DNA from: Sclerodactyla briareus
Taxonomy: Eukaryota > Echinodermata > Holothuroidea > Dendrochirotida > Sclerodactylidae
DNA length: 64,000 nucleotides
Assembly (NCBI GenBank): GCA_026419785.1
Contig: JAODTK010005848.1
Span: 372,001 to 436,000, forward strand
Reading direction: 5' to 3'
Position numbers and translations under genes: made by a program. The first letter of the stretch is position 1, and every line of letters begins with the position of its first letter. Positions 12,201-24,200 of the stretch are shown one piece after another. Under the pieces are notes generated by a model that saw only the letters and a program-made list of their open reading frames with translations, was not told the origin of the DNA and did not search any database.

Positions 12201-15200
12201 ACATGCAACCCCACTTTCCAGGTTAATTGGAGTACCTACCGGTTCGGTGCGTCAGTGTACACACCTTTTTGACAATGTACCACTGTCCAGGGTAGATTGG
12301 GGCACATACCGGGGTTCTTCAGTGTACACACTTTTTGACAATGACACACAACTTTCCAGAGTAATTGGGGCATACAGGGGGCGTCAGTGTACACCCGGGT
12401 ATATAGGGTACAGATTAATCCACACCATTTCCTTCTCATCAACCAGGTCCTTGGCCGAAAAAAAAAAAAACCTTGCAGACTTCTGGCGGTTAGTGTGGAG
12501 CGCGCAGGTCCGCACCGTGGTAATGACGCAAGTGCCTGGAGAGGAACGGCAAAAGTGTGGCCAGTACTTGCCTGGCTGAGAAAGCCTCTATCAGGAGTAC
12601 TCCGTCTTCAAGGTGACAAACCTTGACGCCGTCAGGGAAAAAGATTACAACAAACAACACCGTCACCAGTCTACTGCTTAACACACAATGGTTAGTTTTC
12701 CTGGTAGAGTGGGGGTATTCTATTGATTATTTCTTGTAGGGGGGGGTATCCAGTAATGGTTCTTTGTTAGTTTCTAGTAATGGTGGGTGTTTAGTCTAGT
12801 GATTGCAACCATGGTCAATTTTACTTATAGATTGGTGGCATTCTAGTGGTCTAGTTTCTTGTAGGGTTGGGGGTATGCTGGATTGTTTATGTAGGGTGGG
12901 GGTATCCCAGTATTTTACCATGGTTAGTTTCCGTAATGGTGGGGGTATCTAGTGATTGCTACAATGGTCAGTCTCTTGTAGGGTTTGCATTATTCTAGTG
13001 ATTGCTACAATAGTTTAGTTCCTCGTAGGTTGGGGTCAGTCTGTGATTGTTATTGTTTATTTCCATGTAGGGAGGGTATTCTAGTGTTATTACAATGGTG
13101 AGTTTCTTGTATGGTGGGCGTTATTCTAGTGATTGCTACATGGTCCATTTCCTTGTGGGTCGGCGGATTCTATTGATAGCTACAATTAGTTCGTTTCCTC
13201 AGTAGGTTGAGGGGTAATTCCCGTGATTGTTACAATAGTAGGTTCCTTGTAGGGTGGGGATAGTTAGTGATGGTTCTTGTGAATTCCTTGTAGGGTGGGG
13301 GGCAGGGCATGCGAACACGATGCACCGCACCCCACGGCCCACACTTTTGATTGTTGGCACATCGGGTCCTACCTGCCTACTTGTAATGTTCAACGACCAG
13401 GGCCAATGCTGTCCGGACAGCAGTTTCCTCCCCAGCGTGAACACTAGTACTCCATCACAGCTGATGGTGCTAGAACACAACCCAGTGGCCAGAGATAACT
13501 GGCATGATGATCGGGAATTAGAGTTTGTGCCCAACCAAATGCCAGGCTGCCTACGCCATTTGATCCTCTCGTCTCAGAGGAGAAGTCAATGTGGCGCGCA
13601 GCGTAGCTTGAGTTAAGTTCCCATGAGCACCACACATTCCTTACCATTTTGAGAGGCCTGTAGGTTTAAAAATGCGACATGGCCTGTTTGGTCCCTTCTT
13701 CGGTCCGACCATCCCTGGTCCACTCCACATGTATCCGGGTAGTGCACAGTAAGGCCCCCTTAACAGAGATCCCTATAGCTCCAGCCTGCTCTTAGTTTTG
13801 AAACAGATGGCACCTTTTTTTGAAGAGTCCTGTACGCCGCCTAAAGTCTGTTGGGCACCCACTAACTAGACTATCCTACATGGCATCATGTGGCATGATG
13901 GGTAGTTTAATGGTGACCCCATCAACCAATTTGTGGGGGCCCGTTTCCGCAAGACAAACCTGGGTCCATCGCCCAGTTACGGGCATACTACGGGGTCACA
14001 AGCACTCTCCGACTGTGAGGGCCCGTATGGCTCCAGTATAGGAACGCACAGTTCACAGTTGGTATAAACGCACCGTAAACTCATGGAAGAAGGGCTTTAC
14101 AACAACATGTTCTTCCTCAGAAATAAATCTCAAACCTTTTGAAACACTCATTTTCATTGGCACAAATGATACTTACCACTTACGTTTGTAGTTAACCCAC
14201 CATGGAAATGGCTTATAAGCTGCCTACAGGGGTGGGATATTCTGCAATTAGCTGTGATTTGATTTGATTGCACGGGTTCAGGAAGCCATGTTGGATCATA
14301 CAGTGGAACCCTACCAAAATTGGATCGTGGATGAGCAGCGGCGACAACTCGCCTTCTCTTCTCGACTAGGCTCAGATTGATACGAGGCAGGAGTGACACC
14401 AATCCCTGCTCCAGGGACCGCCAATTTTACGTTTTTCCCCCCCCCCCATCCGTCGGACGATCAGTGAACCAGGACCTGACCACTTTCTCAGAACCTGGAG
14501 GAGCGGAAGATGTTCGACGCGACTGATCACAAGCCGACGACGAGACCTATGCAAGTGCCCCCAAAACAACCCCCCGAAATTACTACAAGCCCATGCTGAA
14601 CAGAGGACAGGAACCTAAGACCAGAGGAACACGCCAGTCGAACTGCAATACAGCCACGTCTGGAAAAACGCCCGGTGCTGATCGGCGGGAATGCGAACCC
14701 GGGACTGTTGCCATGCAAAAGCGACACTGATACCGCTATACTATTCTCCCGCTCAGGATTCCTCTATGAAGGTTAGTTTTTTCTTAAGGGAAAATTCAGT
14801 GATGTGTGAACTGGTACCCACCTTCCTAAACAAAACTCTTGATTAGTGATGTAATGGGGATTTCCCCTGGCTTTCTTCATTCGCTGACCGAAGGGGTTTT
14901 CAGGTGCATTTCTCCCGGCAATGTTATTTGTTGGTAAATGTTGACATTGTGGCGCAGTGATAATGTAGGTCATAGCCTACTCTCACACTTTAGTATTCTT
15001 GTACAAAGCCTGCATTCACAACTCGGGCCTAGCTTGTTTTTATGTCTATCGCTAGCGCCACTTTCGGTTTCAATTCAGTTTTCTGACACTTTGCATCCAT
15101 TAATATACCCAGAAAAACCAATATTGTAGTAAAAAATCATTCAAGAATCTCCATAAATGTCTTCGAGTTTTCTCGAGTTGTGGTCTGTATTATGCGTTGC

Positions 15201-18200
15201 CACGCTAAGATAGAAATATCATGCAGATTCTATAGCAATTGTCTGGCCATTGCCCGAATATGAATGATAGGATCGCCACAATAATCCACTATGCAGTGCT
15301 AACCACAGTTTTGTGTTTGCATAGTACGAGACAAGACAAGACAAGAAATACGGAGTGGGCAAACAATTCTGTTTACAAACTGTTTCGAAGCAAGACAGGC
15401 CGGGAAAAAACAGGTAGTGAGTTCCCCAATTATCACGGTCAAAATTAGGCTTGTAAGATCAACTTTATACTAATGAAAATTTTACATTGTAGTGTTTCGG
15501 AATGTTCTTGAATGATGTTTTGCAGGTTGAGGTTTTTGTAGAGGGATGTGAGGTGTGTAATCGGAGGGCGAAGTTAGAGGCATGAGGTGACGCATTTCGT
15601 CACCTTCAATGGGAAGTGTGCTACAGTTAAAAGGGTCTGGACGTGACTAGCCGGCATTAGCCTGTCCTCTATTGCTGTCACGTTATGCATGCATCTGTTG
15701 TGTGAGGCACCCCTCAGGGTGAGTCATTGTCAACGGTTAGGTAATACAATTCTTGTAATTGACACAACCCTAGTCACTTAAAGTACAATGGTCCTGTAAA
15801 CTTAACTTCTGCTAATTTGGTGTCTTATATATAAAGGAAAGCAAAACCTCATAAAGAATTTCAGCTGATTCGACTGTGGAAAGAAGACAATTCTGTTATT
15901 GTGCAAATGTTGCTCCGGTGACGTCACCAGAGTAACCGGAGACCCTGTCAATACCAAGTCAATCCAAAACATGTATTTTGCCAACCTAGTGACAAAAAAA
16001 ACTAACAATGGGATCTGTTTGAAAACTTAGAAATTTGTTCGCAAGATATGAAAAAATAATTTCATTAATTTCATTTGTAAATATTAACTAACATTTTTCT
16101 GCTATAATGGTGCAAAACATCAGCATTTAATTTTGTAAACTACATGGGCGACCTTTGCGTTGTTACTCTGGTGACATCAGTCATTTAGAGTGAAATTCAT
16201 TTAGGTGAAAATAAATAATCGACAATGGAAAATGCCAGAATCGCAAAATTTCAGTTATGGGGTTTTTGACATGTCCTCTTTTCATCTGTGCCACTTCAAA
16301 ATGATCAAGATGATCTGTTGCTGGACCATGTTACTTTAGGGACTCCAATTCCTAAACACAAATGACCCATTAGTAAGCCCGCTCTTTTTTCCATCATTAT
16401 CTACATATTCCGAGTCGAATGACACACCCCAGAGTCATTCATGACTGACTATTTGGGAACAGTGATGGGAACATGTGAGTCAGTTTTGAGTTGACAATGA
16501 CCCCATTTGACTGACCATGCCCAGGGTATCTGGGTGCATCAATGACCCACATTTGACTGACCATGCCCAGGGTATCTGGGTGCATCAATGACCCACATTT
16601 GACTGACCATGCCCAGGTATCTGGGTGCATCATGCAATTGACAAGTTCATTATAAAACATGACTCCTGGTATTCTGATACCCTAAGCTGATACCCTCCTC
16701 TTAGAACATTGAAGCAAGACTCTCAGACTGAATTTCAACAATGCAAGTGTGAATAGAGGGTGCAATTGCAGTTGCACAATACCCCCATTGTGACAAAATG
16801 AGAATACCTGATAGGCAGTTACAGAGGCTGGAGAAGGTGCCAGATGATTAGTGTAACAACGAGGAATAGCTGAGGTGAATGCCTCCAGGACTCTCATGGT
16901 AGTGCAACTGTTCATTAGCCCAACATAACCTGTGACCCATAGTGTTGGTCATGATCTGTTGAAGAATATTTCATGTCCCACATTCGCTGTTGATCTATGA
17001 ACGCGCAAGAGTATCTAACTAAACCTCAATTTACTCTTTCCGGAAATCGTAGTGGAATTGCGTCCGCCAAGGGCCAGGCTCGGGTAAATTATCCCCTGCG
17101 CCTCTCAGTGTAAAGAGGCTCTGAAACATGCAGACAGACATACAGACATGGTTAGCCTTGATTGGCAGTTCTCGGCCCTCATTACAAAGGGTAACCCAAT
17201 CACGGAGAGTGTTATTCCAGCGCTGTTGCCCTAATGGGACAGTCCGAATTAACAGTTTCCGTTATTCTGAGGACTGTTGACGTTTAGCTATTCTGGAGGG
17301 AGGTGATTCTGAGGGATGACATCTTTTTGGGGCCCCAGTGTTTTGATTAGCAGTGATTGTCGTGTGGGCGTCCCCTGCTTTCGCCATCAAGGGGTGCCCT
17401 GAGGGGTGGAATACAATGAAGGTCCTTGGTGGAGAATGGTGGGCATCATGCAGTCTGAGGCTATTAGCGTATGATGTAGATTAGCTATCTTTGATTTATT
17501 ATCTCATCGTCCCGAAAGGGCAGATGAGATTTGTAGTCACTTTGCCATTTCATCTATATTTACTGTTGCCGGTTGCCATAAGCAATGGTTGCTATGGTAA
17601 CCATAGTGGTGGTTAGATACTATCCACTGAGGGGTACCCACTGGTGGGGTACCATGGTGCCGGGTGATCCCGCAATGAGGTGCCCTTGCAAAAGTGTCCG
17701 TTTGTGTGTGTGCGTGTGTGGGTGTGTGTTAGCGTTTAACGTGTCCGTCAGATTTTTGATGGTTTGTCGCAAATTCCTCCATTTTGGAATGGCTGAACAA
17801 AGTCAAATTTTGCGCACACTTGATAAGTCACAAAACACCTCTTTGTTCTCAGAATAAGGTGGAAACTATCAAAATTGTGGAATTTAGATGGCAAAAAACG
17901 AATTTTTGGGGCAATTTCTCAATTTTACAATTTTTTTCACTATTTTTCAAGATATTCGCTGATTTCGAGGGCCGAATGATTTCAAACTTTGTAGCAATGT
18001 AAACAGGCACAAATTACAACTTCTCCCATGCAATCAGCCGAAATTACCAAAAATGTGGATTTTAGGGGGGGGGAATTAATTTTTGGCCAAATTTGGGAAT
18101 TTTCGAAAATCTGGTCTGTTTTCCACTCGTATATTTAGAAATTGGGAGGACTGAATGATTCCAAATTTTAGAACAAGGCACTGGGTATCAAACAAAGGGT

Positions 18201-21200
18201 TTCCCAGCATTGATGCTGTAATTTTACCGAAATTTCTATGAATATGAATATTTTTTGGGGAAAACAGCTGTTCCCTCCCCACCCCAGAACGCATTTTGAT
18301 AAATTTTTGAACATGCAGCAGGTAAATAGTCTCCTTAGAAGCTGTTCCTACTCTTTTCCTTTCTCTCTCTGGGGAGGGGGGGGGGGAATCTGATAATAGG
18401 TTATTATCAAGTAAGACATTCATTCTGAAGACTTTGGAGAAGAAAATGGTGGCCCACCAATTAGGTGAAAGGCCGTTTTGCAGCCTTGCATGGGCAGTTA
18501 TTAATAGCTTGGCAAAATGGTCTGCCAATTTGGATCCAGAGTTCTCCATACATGTTGGTTTGTAGGTCTCTAGGGAACTTGTGGAATATTGTCACGAGTT
18601 TTAAGAATGAGTCGTTTCGAAAATGGTTGTATAAATTTTTGAAAACAGTATCTCAGTAATTCTGTAGCTCCTTGAACCTAACCAATGTTTTGTGAGTGTT
18701 TGAGTAATAGGAAGAACTGATCATCCTTAACAGAATCTGTTGACACAGCTGAACTAATATACAAGGAAGAGTAGCTGCTTCAAATTTTGCTTCACTGGAG
18801 CTCTCTAATGCTGATGGTGTCTCAATTTTTGAAAGGATGAGTCTTTTAGATTCTAGAGCAGGGGTTTTCACCTTATTTGGTTGTCGTCCCAAATTGGCAT
18901 TTATGAATGTATCACGTCCCACCATTATTATTAAAATGAAGCGTAGTGTGGGTGAAAAAACGATAATCCACTTGGATAATGGGCAGTTTTTTGTGAATTT
19001 TATACCCCTAAATTCAGGCATACATACCATCGTAATCCGTCTTATATATCGTACTGTGAATCTGTATTATGCTAGTCTTCTGGTATAAAACAAAAATAAT
19101 CATCCACTGGCAATTAGATCTGCGAATCCCTAATGATCTCAATGAGTCCAACCTTATGTGAAGGCTGTACTGGTGCTTCTTATCTACGAGTTACTTGATG
19201 TCCGCGTCTGTGTTGGAGAGACCAAACCCGAATGTCATGTTGAATATCGAGTCGATTCGGGTTTTTGTTTTCATACACGTCATGGGTGGAGAGTGCACTC
19301 TCACACAGGTATGTCGATGTAAATGGCATAGGTTTTTGTATGGCGAGATCTGATAGTACAGGATACTCGTCCTTTATACATAACCAAACTCAGACACAGG
19401 TTTGGTTTCAAACACAAGTTTTGAAGCAGTGTCTTCTCGTAAGCGAACTAAAACTCCTCCTGGCTTCGTCGTTCTCATCCAATACCCCTGACGTTTGCTT
19501 CTAATGGGTTTCTGATGACTTCAATCTTGGCTGTATCCAGGTCTGGGAAATATCTCTGAAACTCTGACTTCAAAGACCTCAGATACTCCTGATAGACCTG
19601 GATATTTAGAGTAGCATCGATGTCCCCAGCATTTTCCAGATATTCAGCCAAGCGAGGAAACAGGGCATACCGTTTCAATTGCACCTTTTCTATCATAGGT
19701 CCAGACTAGCTAGAAATCCTTGTCATGGAATATCATTGTATTTGATTCTCCACCCTGGAGGATACCTATTGAGGGTATTGAGTCGCGCCAATATGTCAGT
19801 TAGGTAACACAGATTTGCTTGCCGAAGAGTGTCGGGAGGTGATTGGCAAGTTCTGATTTACCATGAGAAGTGAGGAATTTTAACCTCATTTTTCAGTTCA
19901 AAGAGTCTCAGCAACACATTTCCTCGCGATAGCCAGCGAACGTTCGTGTGGTAGAGCAAGTTGATGTGTTCTGAATCCATTTCTTACATATGTTTTGGAA
20001 GAGTCTGGTATTCAATGCGCTTGCCTTGATGAAATTCACTTTTCACAGCGTGATCAAGCACTTGCTTCAGTAAACTTACTTAAGCTAAGTATTTTTTTCT
20101 GTGGGACTTGGACAAGCTCACTTCCCACCAGAAATTGCACGATGTCCCACCGGTGGGACGCGTCCCCCAGGTTGAAAACCCCTGTTCTAGAGCAACGAGA
20201 AGGGACTATTTCATGTTACTCGGTCAGTTTTTTGAGGAAGGCCATTTTAGTACATTCACTGACATGTAAAAAGGGGAAAAGGGTGTGAATTATTTTATTC
20301 AGATAGATTTGTTATATTTTCATTTGGGCCCTGCTCCCCCTTGCAACATGTGCAGGGTATGTGTAAATGAACTTTGACTTTCCCGGCACTGAGACATAAC
20401 CCCGTTGCTATTGCCTACTCCACAGACAAGCGAAATCAGACAGGTCACGCACATGCAGTTCACAAGCTGGCCTGACTTTGGGACGCCAGCTCGGCATCTG
20501 CGATGCTCCAGTTCAGGAAGGAGGTCCGATGGTACCAGAACCAGGGCTTAGAGACCATGTCAGTGTCCATGGACCGGGCACCCGGGTGGCCCGCCTATAC
20601 TGATACACTGTAGTGCCTGGCATCGGCAGGACAGGTAAGGACCAGGCGAGAAATGACTGCCTCGTTCGTCAATGATTTTATACCACCTGGTACAATGTTA
20701 CTCAACATGGGGGCTGCAGACCCGACCCCTAGGGGCTCACTGAGCTCCACCCCTAGGGGCTCACTGTTCTCCACCCCTAGGGGCTCACTGTTCTCCACCC
20801 CTAGGGGCTCACTGATCCCCACCCCTAGGGGCTCACTGATCCCCACCCCTAGGGGCTCACTGTTCTCCACCCCTAGGGGCTCACCGATCTCCACCCCTAG
20901 GGCCTCACTGAGCTCCACTCCTAGGGGCTCACTGATCTCCACCCCTAGGTGCTCACTGATCTCCACCCCTAGGGGCTCACTGTTCTCCACCCCTAGGGGC
21001 TCACTGAGCTCCACCCCTAGGGGCTCACTGTTCTCCACCCCTAGGGGCTCACTGATCCCCACCCCTAGGGGCTCACTGTTCTCCACCCCTAGGGGCTCAC
21101 TGTTCTCCACCCCTAGGGGCTCACTGTTCTCCACCCCTAGGGGCTCACTGAGCTCCACCCCTAGGGGCTCACTGAGCTCCACCCCTAGGGGCTCACTGAG

Positions 21201-24200
21201 CTCCACCCCTAGGGGCTCACTGAGCTCCACCCCTAGGGGCTCACTGAGCTCCACCCCTAGGGGCTCACTGAGCTCCACCCCTAGGGGCTCACTGAGCTCC
21301 ACCCCTAGGGGCTCACTGAGCTCCACCCCTAGGGGCTCACTGAGCTCCACCCCTAGGGGCTCACTGAGCTCCACTCCTAGGGGCTCACTGATCCCCACCC
21401 CTAGGGGCTCACTGATCTCCACCCCTAGGGGCTCACTGATCTCCACTCCTAGGGGCTCACTGATCTCCACTCCTAGGGGCTCCTGATCTCCACCCCTAGG
21501 GGGTCACTGATCTCCACCCCTAGGGGCTCACTGAATCTCCACTCCTAGGGGCTCCTGATCTCCACCCCTAGGGCCTCACTGATCTCCACCCCTAGGGGCT
21601 CACTGAGCTCCACCCCTAGGGGCTCACCGATCTCCACCCCTAGGGGCTCACTGATCCCCACCCCTAGGGGCTCACTGTTCTCCACCCCTAGGGGCTCACT
21701 GTTCTCCACCCCTAGGGGCTCACTGTTCTCCACCCCTAGGGGCTCACTGTTCTCCACCCCTAGGGGCTCACTGTTCTCCACCCCTAGGGGCTCACTGTTC
21801 TCCACCCCTAGGGGCTCACTGTTCTCCACCCCTAGGGGCTCACTGTTCTCCACCCCTAGGGGCTCACTGTTCTCCACCCCTAGGGGCTCACTGTTCTCCA
21901 CCCCTAGGGGCTCACTGTTCTCCACCCCTAGGGGCTCACCGATCTCCACCCCTAGGGGCTCACTGAGCTCCACCCCTAGGGGCTCACCGATCTCCACCCC
22001 TAGGGGCTCACTGAGCTCCACCCCTAGGGGCTCACTGTTCTCCACCCCTAGGGGCTCACTGATCCCCACCCCTAGGGGCTCACTGTTCTCCACCCCTAGG
22101 GGCTCACTGTTCTCCACCCCTAGGGGCTCACTGTTCTCCACCCCTAGGGGCTCACTGTTCTCCACCCCTAGGGGCTCACTGTTCTCCACCCCTAGGGGCT
22201 CACTGTTCTCCACCCCTAGGGGCTCACTGTTCTCCACCCCTAGGGGCTCACTGTTCTCCACCCCTAGGGGCTCACTGTTCTCCACCCCTAGGGGCTCACT
22301 GTTCTCCACCCCTAGGGGCTCACTGTTCTCCACCCCTAGGGGCTCACTGTTCTCCACCCCTAGGGGCTCACTGTTCTCCACCCCTAGGGGCTCACTGTTC
22401 TCCACCCCTAGGGGCTCACTGTTCTCCACCCCTAGGGGCTCACTGTTCTCCACCCCTAGGGGCTCACTGTTCTCCACCCCTAGGGGCTCACTGGTCTCCA
22501 CCCCTAGGGGCTCACCGATCTCCACCCCTAGGGGCTCACCGATCTCCACCCCTAGGGGCTCACCGATCTCCACCATTGTCCTCCATCATTTAAGGGAAGT
22601 AGCTCTCATTGTTGAGCTTTTGTCCTGGTATGAAACAGCGAGACAGAGAGGCGATCAATGGCGAAAGGCGGAGTACGGACTGAATCTGAGTCAGGATTTT
22701 ACTTAATGACACGATAAAAGTCTAAAATTCTATCCTATTCTACAAACAGAGACAAAAAGGAAAACCTTATTATTGTGAGTTTCAAATCCAATTGAAGTCT
22801 GAGGACTTTTCCGCAAGCTGTTGGGCCGAATTTGTCCCACCCACCCATGTGTAGAAGTGGGACCCTTGTGAGTGGTTTGTGAAGACACTGTATGTTACTT
22901 TCTATTGGGAAGGTCCCCAGGGGAATGGGACCGAGTAGAACGTCGCCAAATCAGAATTTTGAGTATCTGCCAGTATTACTCGCTTTTTTGTTTCTGTTTA
23001 TTAAAGGGTCCATGAATAAGAAAAATGTTTGAGAACCTAGACGTAGCAAGGAGCTGACATGCCTTGGCAGGGGAATTTTGATAGGGGCTTGTGACTGTAC
23101 GGTTACTTGATTTGATTCTATGGTTCAAGATCAATTAAGCTCTCAGGAACCATGGCCATATTGATGTGGATGAGCACTGGCGAATACTCGCCTTCTCTTT
23201 TTAACTAGTGCTCCGATGTAACCGAGGCGGGGGTAACCAATCCCAACTTGCTCCAGGGACCGTCATTTCATGTCCCCATCTCAAAGGACCCTCAGTGAAC
23301 TCCAGGACCCGACCACTTTCTTTTTCTCGAACCTGGAGGAGCGGAATTTCAACGTGGACTGCTCCAGCCGACATACAAGACTTATTGCCAATAACCCGTA
23401 ACAACCCCCAGTAACACCAGAAAACCCACTGCATCACGGCGAACCATGAGTGAAGACAGACCTCGCCCATCGTCAACTGCCGTACAGCCACCTAGGGAAA
23501 ATTGTCCGGGACTTCTGGAATTCGAACCCGGATATTTTTGGTTTGTAAATGTGTCACTGATACCACTCTAAACCATTCCTTCTGCCCTACAGTAGCAAAC
23601 ATCGACAAGCAAGTGTCAACTTGGTTGGTGTGATTGTTGAAATTAGTTGATTGGCCAAGCCAGCCATGCTGATGGGTCTTATGGTGTGCTCAGTCTTTTT
23701 TGTCCACTCAAAATGAATAATTGCCGGCGGCAATGGTATTCTTTTTGCAGGAAACGTGTCGTGGCTCATTCCGTAATAATTCCCCTGAAATAAGTAGTTG
23801 GTTCCCGCCTGTTAGTCCAACACGTTACACCCTCCTAGCTTCCCTTCCATGCAAGCCTTCTGCATTTTATGTCAACGGTACATATGATCTCTCTCACAGA
23901 GTGGCTTGAATCATGTTAACAGTTCAATGGTCATGTAAATATTGAAGCCAAAGCCTCAGATCGAATTTGAGCCCATCCAAATGCACCAATACAGCACTGT
24001 TAGCTATTGCAAAAATTCCCCTTACAACCTTACAGGAGCAAGCCCACAGAGCCCCTTGTAATACAAAGTCAACATAGAAAGAAGTATTTTTGAAAACCTG
24101 TGTAATGCATATGGAAAGATCTATAGATTGAATCTGTATGAAAACTTGCACAATTCACAAGATTGAAGAATTACCTCATTTACTTTCATGTGACTACTTC

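Noticed and set aside
10430-12410. CRISPR array
   Set aside because: Copies are contiguous without unique spacers and the context is an animal intron; the same holds for the 24-, 33- and 46-bp arrays.
13199-13616. Overlapping ORFs of 111 (minus) and 120 (plus) codons
   Set aside because: Neither translation shows a known domain, and the location is intronic; GC-rich sequence with few stops by chance.
20595-22576. Long ORFs on both strands (277 codons plus; 291 and 343 minus) with an 8-residue repeat
   Set aside because: They are a by-product of a 24-bp unit (8 codons) lacking stops. They exist on both strands at once, lie inside a PTPN9-like intron, and break where the repeat has single-base indels.
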